Of a DNA stretch of 62,000 nt, positions 12,601 through 24,155 are shown piece after piece. The position numbers were made by a program, and so were the translations under genes. Every line of letters begins with the position of its first letter. Within the stretch, counting starts at the first letter, position 1. This stretch comes from Phoronis australis. Taxonomy: Eukaryota; Phoronida; Phoronidae. The DNA lies in assembly GCA_002633005.1 (NCBI GenBank), contig NMRA01000416.1, forward strand, positions 272,018 through 334,017. The letters are read 5' to 3'. The notes beneath the pieces were generated by a model, which saw only the letters and a list, made by a program, of their open reading frames with translations, did not search any database and was not told the DNA's origin.

Positions 12601-15600
12601 CAGCGGGCAAACTTGGTCCTTCACACCAGGTGCCACTGGCGGGGTCAAAGATTTCGACTAGGTAAGTGCAATGTTCCGGCAAGAAGTCTCGCGTCCACTT
12701 ATCAGACACGGCAGTATTGCCTCCTGTAATAGACAGTGTGTCACCAGCTAAAAGTCCAAGTCACGCACAGGGAATATCTTAGAGACTACACAGTTCTATC
12801 AAGTCCTTTTTGTGCATTTTATGGATATCTCAAACCTTATTCACAAAAATTGGCCATTTTTACAATATTGCACATAAGTCTAGCAAAATAATTTATCTTC
12901 ATTATCGGGGAACTTCAAATACAAAATATATACCGTGTAACAAAAGAAAAAAAGATTTAGCGGAATCACCTTGCAACCGCACAACCATGTCGAATTTTTT
13001 GTTACAGGTACTTTTCCCAGGTCATAGGAGTGTCACTCAAATAAAATCTCCCTCCAGGCACACAACAGCTCCGTATGTACCCTCAGTCACTTCGTTCATT
13101 GAGTCGCCATAATATTGAGTCAACAAGGTGTACATGTGATAGAAAGATGATGGGGAAAAGGAAGACAAAACAAAGTTTTGATTTGAGGGAGTTGTGCATC
13201 TGCATGCATACGGCCGTTCAGAACAAATGCTTCGAATCACCTCACACCTCTGTGACTTTGTGTTCACAAACACAGCAAGTTGTGAAGAGATGAAAAGAAA
13301 TAAATCCTACCCAAATCCCTTAATTTGTTTTGATCCCATGCTCGCGACATGCTTCAACCACCGAGGTTTAACATTGCCACAGCTTTCAAACCCATCAACT
13401 CTCTTAGAAGCCAACTGGTCCAACTAAAAGACAAGGTTTCCAGGGAAAAAGTCTCCAATGTGGTTTATGGCATTATGTGTGAGGTCAAGGGGTGTACTGA
13501 GTCCTAGTGGGTGAAACCCAGCAGTCTCTCAAAAGCAGAGTGAACCAGCACCACCAGCCCAGTTACAGGGATACATATGATTCAACCATTTTCACTCATA
13601 TCATGACTGTAGGACATTCATTTGACACCAGTGAAAAAGGCAGTGATGTATTCATTTTGGATCGTGAGGAAAATTGATTCAAGCGTGGTGTTAAGGAATC
13701 TATCTACAAACGTGATGAATGCCCCTCTTTGAATTGCCAAGGTGGATTAAGATCCGAACTTTCCAAGACATCAAATTGCGTGCTGCGTTTCATTCCATGC
13801 CGATTAAGTCAACAGCCAAACGCCACCACAGCATTTGCTAGTGAAAGTCATCGCGATGAGGATGCAACGTCGCTCAGGTGAAATGTAAGTCCAGTATTAG
13901 GTTTAAGTTCTTTTCCACATTTCATATTTAGTTTCATATCAGTCACCCAGCAAGTGGTGTCTATAACAATGCACCACCTATCGGACTGGAGACGATAGCA
14001 AAATTAGTGTTTAAGCAATAATTAAGTAAATTACGCAGTTGACATTGCGAGTAAATGTTGAAATAGCGAACTTGGTTAAGGCATGTATAGGTAATACTGA
14101 CCAAATAATTAACCAAAGACCTTGAGATTTTCACATGTCTCAACCTAATCAGCATTTTCTCAACTTCTGCAAATCGACTTAATTTGAATTTAGGAAGACA
14201 AGATCTCGAAAACGGCTTGGTGGATTTTGCTGAAACTTTCCAAACTTAATATTTATTCATCAGTCTCAAAAATTGTTAGGATTTTCGATATAAAGGCCTA
14301 GCTTTTGCAGAACGTAACAAAGATGAATACGACTGCTATATTGTACAAAAATACTTTATGTTTTGCGAGGTGATTTGTCATAGAAACCAATCTAAGAGAC
14401 TAATCGAAAATTCCTAACAACATTTTTGAGGGAAAATTGGAGAAGTTTTCATTTAAAACTGAATGTGTCATTAAAATTGACCAAAGTGTTATTTTCCTAT
14501 GAATGTGCCTTTCCTAAAATTGAAATTTGTTTTAAAAAGATGTTAAATGTAATAATAACAATGACACATAAATAAACAAGAGCAACGCGGAGCGATGAAA
14601 TGCGCCCATGAATGCATCGCAAATGATGTGCTTTTAGGGTTTTTTATTTGTTTCATAAAAATGGCAATTGATAGCACAAAAACATACAATCCATCCAAAA
14701 ATAGGAACATGCCATATTTCATAAAAATCTGTTAAGGAACTTCAGAGAAACAAAGGAATGCAGAATAAAATGAAAGTGCCACTTGTGGGCATAGAGTCCG
14801 TCGGATGCACCTGAAAGTCATCGTCTGTTGTTATCTTCATAAAAATGCACTTACTAAATTTAATACAGATCCTGCAGTGGGATTAGGAGATATAGCTATG
14901 GGTGCAAAACAAAACAAAACTACCACAAGGAGGTGCCACAGTAGTCAGTCGCCATCATCAAATGTCCTATTCACACTGAAAACATATTCGCCAATTTTCA
15001 AAACCATCCCTAGAATGATTTGGTTGATAGAGGGGTGGACGCAAAAAAACATACTGGAAAACAGTAAAAATGGCCACTAGGTGGCGCAAACTATGTCGAA
15101 TCCATCCAAAAAATGGAGGATAGCATCATCTCACCAATAGATGCTTAAATTCAAAATTTTATTAAAACATCATAAAAGGCCATTTTAATGGTGTACCCTT
15201 TCCTTAAGGACCTTTGAAGATACAGACAGGTAAACGTAAAAAACTAAAACTGCCAATAGGGGGCACACTAGTAGTCAGATCTGTCTTTAAGTCATCGTCG
15301 TCGCCGGTTGTCAACATCATATAAATACACTTGCTAAATTAAGGGAAGATCCTGCAAACAGTTTAGGAGATACAGCCATGAGCGCAAAAAACAAAACTGC
15401 CACTAGGAGGCGCCAAAGTAGGCAAAGTCATCGGAAAATCATCGTCAGCCGTCTACTTCATAGTGAAAACATACATGTCAATTTTCACAATTATCCTGAA
15501 AGCAGTTTGGTTGATAGATAATAGGACTCCAAAAAAAACACTAAAAATGGCCACTAGGTGGCGCAAAGTATGTCGAATCCATCTAAAAACGGAGAGAGAG

Positions 15601-18600
15601 CCTCATTTCATTAACAGATGCCTGTATGCCAAATTTTATGAAAATACGTTGAGGACCTTTGAACATACAGAGCTAAACGTAAAAAATAAAATTGCCACTA
15701 GGTGGCACACCAGTAGTCAGATCTGTCCGAAAGTCATTGTCCTTCGTTGTTACCATCATATAAATACACTTACTAAATTTAGTAAAGATCCTGCGAGCGG
15801 TTTATGAGATACAGCCATAGGCGCAAAAAAAACTGCCACTAGGAGGCACCACAGCAGTAGAAGTGGTCGGAAAATCATCGTCAGCCGTCCACTTCATAGT
15901 AAGAACATACATGCCAATTTTCACAATCATCCTTTGAGCGGTTTGATTGATAGAGGGGTGGACTCGAAAACAGTAAAAATGGCCACTAGGTGATGCAAAC
16001 TATGTCGAATCCCTCCGAAAACGGGAGGTTAGCGGAAAGTCACTAATAGGTGCCTATATACTAAATTTTATGAAAATCCATGCAGGACTTTTGAAGATAC
16101 AGAGGTTAACGTAAAAAACTAAAATTGCCACTAGGGGGCACACCGGTAGTCAGATCCATCCGAAAGTTTGCTCATGCTGTCCCATCCGCGGAAGGAACAC
16201 GTGCGAAAGTTCAAGAACATACGTCAAGGCGTTTTGGAGATAGAGCAGTGGACGCTGGATGGACGGATGGAGATGACGGCATAATGTGTCCACATATAAA
16301 TATGTAGGCACATAAAAATATATTTTTATAGCCCCTGATGTTTTTTTTTTCCAGAAAATATATACTTTTACAAGTTGACAAAATCTGGTCTTTTGAAATA
16401 CGAATTAGCATAGATGGCACTAAGTAAGGTTTGAGATAATCTTAAAAGGAACAATAGCTACCTCTTGAGTGTAGTTAGGAGTAGTCAGTTGTTAAGACAA
16501 CTCCCTTTCAGAGATGATTGGCTTCATAGTTTATCAAATCAAAACGTGACCAGTGCCCAGGATGTAACCTTTGAACTCAGGTTCAGACTTGAAACTTATT
16601 TTAACCAATCACGCCTCATGATTGAATTTAAAATTTGAAAGTAAATTTCAAGCAGACCCTGCAATTGGTCAATTTTCACATCGAGTTTTGAGTACAGAGA
16701 TTAGGCCCAGAGTCCAGGGCATTTTAATTTAAATCAGAAAAATCTTTCACCTATGAAAATTACATACACAAGACACAACACAACTGGATTAATATAACAA
16801 AACACAGTTTGCCTATCACACCGTGCTAATTTCCCAAATGTTGAAAATGATATTTATGACATACAGATTGAACCATATTTCCACAAAATTAGCTCTACAG
16901 AAAAAGTCTTTGCCACTCCTAGTCATGATGGACGTTACCACTGGAGTGAATGCTGGTAATGTTCATTTGTCAAAACGGTAGAATTTCAGATCGTTTCATT
17001 CAATTACACCAACATGGTGTTTACTGCACATTGAAATAGACATTGTACATTGTGGCACTCACCGATGACATATATTTGTTCTTTATACACCACCGTGCCC
17101 ATTAACGCCTTGGGGAGGGACATATCTTTCAATGACGTCCACTGGTCCACCAAAGGGTCATACCTGCAGAGCACATTCAATATTCAACTTTAAAATACAC
17201 CTCAATTCACACAAAGCTATTAACCCAAACTGTAGTTTTCACAGCTTTCTAAAGCTGATTACTTTGCTACAAGTTATGGAAACTTTACCAAATGGTCTCT
17301 CATGGCATTACCAGCAAGAGCATCAAAAGTCATTTGCAACTCATTGCAAGACTTACCAATTAGTAAAACACTGAGTTTTGCTATAAAAGAAATTGTAAAA
17401 TTAGCTTTTTTAGAATCAAAGCAGCTCAGTCTATGAAATATTTTCCAAACAAAATGAAATAACCTTAGACTGTGTTTTGTTATGCCAGTGTTGCCTTCTC
17501 CACCAAAAATGTAAAGCTTTCCTTTGAATCCAACACCCGATGAACACCGCATGGCCTCGGGGAGTGGCGCCACCTTCTGCCACACATTCATGTGGATGTT
17601 GTATTTCTCTGCAGTTGCAATCAGTGATGTTTCATTCTGTCCACCAACGGCAAAAATACAGCTACAAATGGCAAGGCACTTCTGTAGTTAAACATGACGA
17701 ACCCACTCCAGGCAAACATTGACCTATGGAGTCCAAGGATTGGAGTTTGCTAATGAAAACACAACAGCCCATTGAATTCAGTGCAGCTGCTTGGGGTGCT
17801 TAGTTACCCAATATAATCTTACATGACAGACCAGCCAGATGTCTCTCTGTTGTTTTGGCAGGGAATGGGCAATTGAAACTATGTGCTTCAGTTCACAAAT
17901 TTAATTGGGTTTTGACTTGAATTTTCACCTGTACTATGGTAGGTCAGTCACAAAGATGCAATGTACCGTCCTCAGTCAAAAAGTTTTTGATTTAGAACAA
18001 TTACCTTGTGATCTTGTCTTGTTTTACACATGTAAAAAGTTTAGAATCTAAGCAAAAATGAACTGATAAATCAAGCTTTGTTTTACAATCGTTAATTGTG
18101 CCATCGTCTTGAATTTGGGATGGCCAATATTGACTAAATAACAAGCTTGGGCCTTGACCAAAACAGTAAAATTTTAATTGTCCCAAACTGGCTTTAGAAA
18201 TAAAATAGCCTGAAGAGGCTGGACATTTAGGCAATGCGCAACAATAAACTGCCAGTTGTCTCAAACCCAAACATCACTTCTTCATGAGTACGGAGTAAGT
18301 TGCGGCCTACTTTATAAAGGGTAAGTGGTCTAATTCAACTGTTCGATTTTTTACAGACTGAAACTAAGATAAGTCAATCAAAACATGATTTGAAAAACCG
18401 CTCATAGGCCTGACGCACAAATACTCTTTAAGACCATTACAATAACACATCAGACCCAATGCAAAATTTCAAGCATGGTGTTCTTGCATCCTAATTTCCT
18501 TTCTTCTAATTCAGAAAAACAACCTAAGTATTGAGTAGCACTGCATAAAAATGATGTAAAAGACAAATACAGAATTTCCTGTTATCTTCACTCACACTTT

Positions 18601-20564
18601 GGCAACAGTCACTTACAGGGGTCCAGCATTTTGAGAACCAGTTTGACGCCTGTTATTCAATGGAGAAAACTGGTTCTCAAAATGTGGGGGGTGGGGACTG
18701 TGACTATTGTCACACTTCAACATTCCTCTCTAGACTCACCCATCAAGCACAGTCAAAGGAAATTGGTAGCGGGTCTCGTTCATTTTTGCCTTAGTTTGCC
18801 ATGACCATGAGGTTGGGTCAAACACGAGTAAGACGTCGCTTATCTCCTCCGTGGTCATACAGCCGCGGTAGCTGATCTTCCGAACAATACCACCAGCAAC
18901 ATAGACAAGATTGTCACCCGTCACAACACAGCCTATAATGCAAACCATACAGACCATGGTCTAAAACAGAGGTTCATACCACAGACTTTAATTCTAAGAA
19001 AAACCTAAAGTGTGTCCCGCCCTTTTGGGCATACCCATGCACATAGCAAATAGTGCTAGAAAATATTCCGGGTTGGATTTTTCAGAGGGTAACCTTTGGA
19101 GGGAGGCAGATTGAGAAAAGGGTACATTTTGTAGTGTCACAGAAATTTCCAAAAAGATCCCCACCAATGCAGGCTCTTTTGGAAACATGGCATGAAAAAG
19201 CACAACCCGGTAGTTCTTTCATAACTATTTTGTGTCTCGGACATGTACAAAATGTGCGCAAGATGTCAATTTTTTTCAATTTTTTACCTTTAAAATGACC
19301 ATCAAAAGCCGAGCTGCCAGCAGAGTAAATTCTTCCTCTTGCAACATATCTTAAAAGCCCATGGCTCAATGAGGGCGCTGTGGGCAACAATACAATCAAG
19401 TTTCTGAAAACGCCTTTGGCCCCACTTCTTTCTGAAAGACCAGCTAGGAGCTTTTTTGGCTGTAAAATCACTTTGGTATGCATTTTTGAAAGAGCCATCT
19501 GGGAACTCTTTTGGAAATAAAATGATAATCAACAGTGACAATCAAATACCTGGCATGTATAGACTCTTGGGCAGATGACAAATGTGTGAGATGAGACCAT
19601 CACTGAGATTCAACTCTTCAACTGACGATAGTTTCTTGTTATTTTCTTCACAGTACGGATTGGCAATGATCAGAACAGAACGCCTATAAGGCATTCCTTT
19701 GCGAGGCATAAAGTTCAGATCCATCTCCAGCTGTCGGTTCTTTAACATGTGGTAATAACGCACTTTTTGCAGGATTTCCTTCAAACAAACACATTCGCTG
19801 AACAAAGAATTTGACTCGACACTGTCACAAAAGTAGTACGAGCTGATGTTAGCAAACCGTACACAGTTCATCACTTCAAACATCTTGTTCTTTCTGGATT
19901 CCAAGTCATAGTTCAGCCAACCTAGGCAAACCTCATAGACAAGACTTTCGTCTGACACATTAAGCTGGTCATCATGGAGAATTTCAATCAACTTATCAAC
20001 AGGAAGTTGAAGGAACTCCTGCTCTTTACACAGTATTGTAATCTGATTATTGATAATCTCCTTGGCCTTTTCAGCCAGAATGTCACACTCATGGGCGCAG
20101 GCAAAGAAGTAGACACCGATACAGTTGCTAACGTTAACATGTTTTATCATAAAATCAGCGCATCCATTTCGTAACGAGATCAACTGGAATAGGTTGGAAG
20201 CCGACAACAAATTTTGAACTGTTTCCTCACTCATAATAACTTGACCTTTGTAAATGTAGTCAAGAATTAGTTGAAGAGTAAGAGAGGAAATTGACTTCAG
20301 CTCTACCAGATCTAGTTGACTTTCTGCCATGTTGGAAGAAAACATGGCCATGAAATAAGGACTTGATGCAGCCAAAATGTTTTTGTGACAGGAAAATTTC
20401 TGGTTATCAACACACAGAATAACATCAGTGAAATGGTGATCCTTGTAGAGTTTAGCAAAGTTTGTGAGGAGGTTTGATGCACGGTCTTCATCCTTGTAAC
20501 AAAAGTCACTAATAGTCATACTGCTGTCCACTTGAGGTGAGACTGGACTTCGACAGTGCAACAT
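9459..20564 (-). CDS. Kelch-like (BTB-BACK-Kelch) protein, six coding exons
   Basis: Spliced gene on the minus strand. The coding exons are 20564-19550, 18932-18740, 17661-17464, 17163-17063, 12723-12586 and 9646-9459. All have GT donors and AG acceptors, and the phases join without a break to about 610 codons, the usual KLHL length. Exon 1 encodes a BTB domain (about residues 45-150, with DHHFTDVILCV and FSCHKNILAASSPYF) and a BACK domain (about 155-260). Exons 2-6 encode kelch blades with paired-glycine strands (VYVAGG, IFAVGG, LYIFGG, IYVIGG, VLVVGG) and conserved Trp. Family members are usually substrate adaptors of Cullin-3 ubiquitin ligases: BTB binds CUL3 and the propeller binds substrate. 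The BTB-BACK part resembles the KLHL6/24/35 group, but I cannot fix the orthologue. The substrate is unknown. Introns 4 and 5 contain large repeat elements. Confidence 0.9.
9786..9905 (+). repeat. Possible tRNA-derived SINE
   Basis: A box-A-like TGTGGCCTAGTGGG is followed about 45 bases on by a box-B-like GGATTGGAATCCCACC, the spacing and order of an internal RNA polymerase III promoter. The B box departs from GGTTCGANTCC and no full cloverleaf can be drawn, so this reads as a decayed SINE inside the last kelch intron. Confidence 0.45.
11003..12375 (+). mobile_element. Repeat-array element, copy 1 (kelch intron 5)
   Basis: Begins AACAAGCGCAACGCAGAGC, like copy 2 at 14573 (AACAAGAGCAACGCGGAGC), and ends with the same motif, here a 20-base hairpin CCCACATATAAATATGTGGG at 12338-12357 followed by CACATAAAAAT. 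Inside are decayed ~146-bp monomers. Cores include TGGCCACCAGGTGGAGC (11636), CACTAGGGGGCAC (11776) and GCCACTAAGGAGGCG (11883). It is interrupted by an R3-family G/C-rich insertion at about 11425-11560. Elements with a central tandem array and a 3' hairpin occur among Helitron/Helentron relatives, but no CTRR end or Rep/helicase gene is seen, so the class is open. Confidence 0.65.
11425..11560. mobile_element. R3-family MITE-like repeat with G/C homopolymers
   Basis: Shares 'ggcgtagcactga', 'gggggctaaagcccc', 'cccctatggtgtgccgccc', 'catga' with 7205-7275, and contains an internal duplicate of its left end. Long C and G runs surround a single N at 11481, so sequence length here is unreliable. 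Confidence 0.5.
12586..12723 (-). CDS. Kelch-like gene, coding exon 5
   Basis: Acceptor CTATTACAG, donor GTAATG. Reads GNTAVSDKWTRDFL, then VEIFDPASGTWCEGPSLPAA. Phase 1 on both sides. It is isolated between two large introns, each holding a repeat element. Confidence 0.87.
14573..16320 (+). mobile_element. Repeat-array element, copy 2, nested in the large element
   Basis: Starts AACAAGAGCAACGCGGAGC and ends CCACATATAAATATGTAGG then CACATAAAAAT, matching copy 1. The matching stretch near 53165-53195 of the 51-kb element has no array, giving an apparent empty site. Nothing encodes a transposase, so it is non-autonomous. Confidence 0.65.
14770..16145 (+). repeat. ~146-bp tandem array with CTCF-like cores, three-monomer higher-order repeat
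   Basis: Three monomer types alternate. Type 1 carries TGGCCACTAGGTGGCGC, then 'tatgtcgaatcc'. Type 2 carries TGCCACTAGGGGGCAC, then 'agtagtcagatc'. Type 3 carries TGCCACTAGGAGGCGCC, then 'agtagtc' or similar. Core starts read 15071, 15251, 15398, 15548, 15693, 15834, 15980 and 16126. Steps are 141-150 bp except the first (180), where an extra partial unit intervenes. The higher-order period is about 440 bp. The cores fit the known vertebrate CTCF pattern (CCASYAGRKGGCRS). Monomers also share 'cataaaaatacactt', 'gatcctgc' and 'gagatacagccat' segments. Confidence 0.8.
17063..17163 (-). CDS. Kelch-like gene, coding exon 4
   Basis: Acceptor CTCTGCAG, donor GTGAGT. Reads YDPLVDQWTSLKDMSLPKAL and then VYKEQIYVIG. 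Phase 2 in, phase 1 out. Confidence 0.88.
17464..17661 (-). CDS. Kelch-like gene, coding exon 3
   Basis: Acceptor CCATTTGTAG, donor AAG then GTTATT. Reads CIFAVGGQNE, then NVWQKVAPLPEAMRCSSG, then LYIFGGEGN. Both splice phases are 2, in agreement with its neighbours. Confidence 0.88.
18740..18932 (-). CDS. Kelch-like gene, coding exon 2
   Basis: Acceptor TTTGCATTATAG, donor GTGAGT. It reads CVVTGDNLVYVAGG at the start and PTSWSWQTKAKMNETRYQF later: a kelch blade with its Gly-Gly pair and Trp. Phase 1 in, phase 2 out. Confidence 0.88.
19550..20564 (-). CDS. Kelch-like gene, coding exon 1 (BTB and BACK)
   Basis: The start is the ATG at 20564, about 57 bases after a good acceptor (TTTGCTTTCAG, exon begins at 20620), so a non-coding 5' exon probably lies upstream. 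The exon ends CATGCCAG before donor GTATTT at 19549. It contributes 1015 coding bases and leaves phase 1, which the next exon completes to Gly. Confidence 0.88.
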
Positions 20565-20620
20565 TCTTCTTCAGTTACGTCCCACAGGTTTTATGGAATG
20601 TAAAATTCCTTTGAGGTTGC

Positions 20621-21419
20621 CTGAAAGCAAAAACATGTAACAGCTCCGCAATTACAACTACTGTTTATGAAAACTCAACATTATTCAGAAATTTATTAAA
20701 TATCCGTGTGGAAAACAAGCCGGTTCTCAGCCATCTTTTTGAAAAATAGCGAGCATTGGCTTGTATGGCTTTCTGCAGTTTGCCCAAGACATCTTGGTGA
20801 AATACCCAAGGGCAGTCCACAAAAAATAAACGGCGTGCTCACGTCAGAAGGTTGACTTTATCACAATCAGTTTGCCCACCTTAAAAGAGTGGTATCTTTT
20901 CTAATATATTCAAATGTAAGCTTGAATTTGTCAGCGTCGGCAGATTTCATAGTCTACAACTAAGTACTTGCTGTACTGAACCTAGTGACCAATATGAGAT
21001 ATAAGGCTCCTACAATGAACAGAGAAACAAAATGTTGTTACATACCATTCACCTGGACCGTTAAAACCAAGAAAGTTACAACTTCACAGACTAATCTAGA
21101 ATCACATTTGATTAAACTTGACAAACAAGCCTATTGTGTCGGTACACAATACTGTGGTAGTAATTGCTGGTCAGAGCTTACAGACACACATTTTAAGAAT
21201 CACGTGAAAGTCCTTCACTTTTCTCCGTTTGAAGTTTTTTGGTGATCGTATTTCATCTTCTTCACGACGTTTATTGTTTGAAAACAGTATGGTGAATGGG
21301 GACAATGTCAGCCTCTGTGTAGCAGTGTTAACCCAGTGAGATCCAGGTTTCTTTGTCATCACCTGCAAGGTCTGGAAAGTAGATTCCTGATCCTGACTGT
21401 CCGTTGTCAAGTTTAGAGC
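20621..21419. other. Upstream region of the kelch-like gene
   Basis: The minus-strand acceptor at 20621 implies a 5' exon and promoter farther upstream, but no donor or promoter stands out. Short open frames (20985-21245, 21171-21410) have no domain patterns. Confidence 0.4.
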
Positions 21420-21600
21420 TGTTGTAGATGTGCTTCTGGTGAATCATATGAGACTATGTTAGCCACTCGCTAACGGGCAATTGCCTATTAGCTGAATGGT
21501 TAGCACGCTTGCCGGTTTTATGGGGGTCGCTGGTTCGATTCCCGGGTCGGGTAATCTCGGCTATTAATATAGAGCCATCAGTGTAACAAATGGACTGTTG
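21420..21600 (+). repeat. tRNA-like SINE, copy 1
   Basis: The A box (TAGCTGAATGGTTAGCACG) and a perfect B box (GGTTCGATTCC) sit at pol III promoter spacing. A leader ('tgtgcttctggtgaatcatatgag', 'gttagcca', 'cgggcaattgcctatta') precedes them. The flanks do not pair as an acceptor stem, so this is a SINE or tRNA-derived repeat rather than a working tRNA gene. Confidence 0.6.
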
Positions 21601-21664
21601 TGAATGTTGGCCAATTGTAATCAATGATTTCTTTCTTGACCATCTCCAATTTCTGTATAAAAAT

Positions 21665-21805
21665 ATTGTTGTGAAATGTGCTTCCGGTGAATGACATATG
21701 AGCCTCTGTTAGCCAAACACTAATGGGCAATTGCCTATTAGATGATTGGTTAGCACGCTCGCCGGTGTTCGACTCCTGAGGTCGGGTAATCTCAGCTATT
21801 TATTT
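21665..21805 (+). repeat. tRNA-like SINE, copy 2 (tandem)
   Basis: Repeats the leader and A box of copy 1 (GATGATTGGTTAGCACGC), then a shortened centre with GTGTTCGACTCC in the B-box position and the same 'gtcgggtaatctc' tail. The two copies form a direct duplication with a period of about 240 bp. Confidence 0.55.
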
Positions 21806-23277
21806 AGCCTTAGGCAATGACCATCGCCTCTGTTGGCCCGAACCAGAGGCGATGCAGAGGCTATAGGCGCTCTGTACGCCGGAAGCTTTTCGGCGAACAT
21901 CACTGGGTATTGCCAAAAGCTAAGTGCTCCAGTTTCATACATTAATATGGCTCTTGTGAGCAATAGTACCGGGATTCGCACATTAATTCACTGCCCATTA
22001 CACCTCATACCGTAAGACCCAGCTTCACCGCTAAGGTAAATGTGCAAGGGTGGCATTGGCAATGAATAAGCGCAGCCTAAGACTGTACCAGGAAAAGCAG
22101 AAGTAGCACACAAGCAAGCCGAAACGCTATAATTGTGTATGGGTAATACTAACCAGTTAGGCATTGAACGTATTTGTAGGTTAGCGAAATGACACTTCTC
22201 TCCGCTGCCCCGTCTTCGCAACGCGTGCGCTACCTGTTATCGAGCTGAAGAACTTTCATGCGCACCACGCGGGCGAGGAGTGGACTAGGCCTACTCTCGG
22301 GCCCGTAACGATCGAAAAAGGGATTTTGTCATTGCTGTTGGATAGAGTAGACTTCTCATTAAACTCATTGGCTTTGACCAGGTTCAATGAAATCACTCAG
22401 TTTGACTTGCAGACAATCATCAAAATTGCTCATCAAATTTAAAGAAACGACGGCCAGTGTGAGAGTTTTCATAGTCCGTCAATTGTTCAGTAAAACTATA
22501 GCACAGTGTGAACACTGAAAGGGCCCCACTTATCAATTACCAAAAAAAAACAGAAAAAAGTTGTTGTAACATGCTTGACTCAGTAGGATTAGTTAAGTGA
22601 ACTGCGAAGGTGTCACCAACAACAGTACAATTACTAGCCATACAAAAGTAGCATACCTCACCTAGAGCCCCCGCGCGCATGACTTGACGTGAAACTCACC
22701 GGCTCTACTCAGTCACACCGCTGCGTTAATTCGAATGATTCATGAAATTGCTTTGATATCAACTACTTTTACAAAAATGAACTACATACAAAATGGATTT
22801 TTTACTCATTATTTTATTCAGAATAGGAGTGTCAAAATTTAGTCAACACTGCGGATACAGCCGGGTCAGTATAACAAATGCCGGCATCAGTGGATATCTT
22901 GCTGGCATGCCCTTACTGAAAAAGGGGACCACGTAAAGTGTGACGAATGGTTTTACAAACTGGTGAAAAATCAAAGGTCATTTATTATTATAAAAAGTAA
23001 TTTATCACTGCTGAGAAGCCTTAACACAAACATCCGATGAAGTGGTTAATAACAGGAATAGTAGAGATAGGCCAAGCCTCTAGCGGGACAGGGACAGCAT
23101 GCGGTAAACTCAGACCTAGCGCTCATTCGGCGTAGATAATTCATAACCGATCAGAATAGAAAAAATCTTCAAATGAAATTGGTCGTTTTTACATAGCGAA
23201 TAGTGGCATTGTCTACTATTTCTTTTCTGTTATTTTCCGACCATTTGTCACGCATCAGCATGACTGGCTGGAAATAA
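21806..23277. other. No gene recognised; intergenic
   Basis: Short open frames only. The segment 21833-21881 repeats the motif 'agaggcgatg', but no family could be named. Confidence 0.4.
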
Positions 23278-23431
23278 CAGTGGCGGATTTAAGGAGGGGC
23301 AAGGGGGTCATGGCCCCCCTAAGATCTCCCAGATTCCACTCGGCAGTACGGGGGTGCCAATGTCAGACGGGCAAAATCCTGGCTAATACTCTGCCCTGGC
23401 CCCCAAACCAAAAATCCTGGATCCGCCCCTG
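23278..23431. mobile_element. Short MITE-like repeat, family R1, copy 2
   Basis: Begins GTGGCGGATTTAAGG and ends CTGGATCCGCCCCTG. It is the counterpart of 1869-2021 in the same orientation, with scattered substitutions and small indels. Confidence 0.65.
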
Positions 23432-24042
23432 GAAATAGTTGATGATACCACTTTTCGCTACGTAGAAAATGGGCCATTTCGATTGACAGAAGACGTGGAA
23501 TCTCTGTTAGTCAGTTACTATGAGAAACCTGTGCTGAATGAGCTTATGGCTGATAGGCTTCCCACTGTAGTTTGCGTTCGCGCCCACTATTCACTTATCT
23601 ATCGTTCATAGCCAGTGTTCATTTCATGGCGTGCCTGTTGATGAAGCATGTGCACTCGAAATATCGGTGTTATTAATTTATTTGTTCGTTTGTCACGTCT
23701 CTTCGCAATTAGGCCATACTTCAGAACTTTACACCCGATGATAGAAAAGTTCAAAAAAGAAAATGAGGGAGTATCTTTGATACTGTCCAACAGAAAATTC
23801 AATTGCCTTGTTCTCAGTCAAACGGAACACTGCGTGCACTCATTTTCCGAGTTATTTGAAGGGACAACCATAAAAATGGACAGAAATGAGGTGAACCAGA
23901 ATCACTATGCAGCACTCGCGCGACATGCCGACTAGTGGTTGGATAAGTACTTGTTGCTATATTTTTGTAACTAACTCAAGTTCTGAAAAAGTTTTAACCC
24001 TTCCATTTTTCACAACCGTGCGTACTGGAGCTCATAATGGAT

Positions 24043-24155
24043 ATTTTGGCGTGTTAAAGAGTCTCCTTTTGGCGTGTTGAAGAGTCATTCATTTTGGCGT
24101 GTTGAAGAGTCTCATTTTGGCGTGTTTGGCGTGTTGAAGAGTCCCATTTTCAAAA
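24043..24155. repeat. Short tandem repeat, ~25-30 bp unit
   Basis: The unit 'ttttggcgtgttgaagagtc' recurs four times between 24045 and 24150, with small spacer changes and one doubled 'ggcgtgttt'. A local minisatellite with no coding meaning seen. Confidence 0.7.

Larger units (their letters stand above)
12825..16440 (+). mobile_element. Large element with TIRs, copy 1, carrying the repeat array (kelch intron 4)
   Basis: The left end GATATCTCAAACCTTATTCA is matched in inverse at the right end by CTAAGTAAGGTTTGAGATAA. Sequence from 12825 to about 14560, and again from about 16345 to 16437, matches the element at 51056-53305, whose ends carry the same inverted motif (ATCTCCAACCTTATT / AATAAGGTTGGAGAT). 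No intact gene is present; short open frames such as 12810-13112 have no recognisable domain. The stretch 14573-16320, the 146-bp array, is absent from the 51-kb copy, so it is either a nested insertion or an internal part lost there. Confidence 0.65.

Noticed and set aside
14770-16145. CRISPR-like array
   Set aside because: Monomers of ~146 bp are related over their whole length, with no unique spacers, in an animal genome.
19082-19541. 138- and 79-codon minus-strand frames between kelch exons 1 and 2
   Set aside because: They lie in an intron whose flanking exons join in phase; no kelch pattern. The frames appear to come from loosely repeated intron sequence.
21480-21560. Functional tRNA gene
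   Set aside because: A and B boxes are good but the ends do not pair as an acceptor stem, and a shortened tandem copy lies next to it, which fits a SINE.
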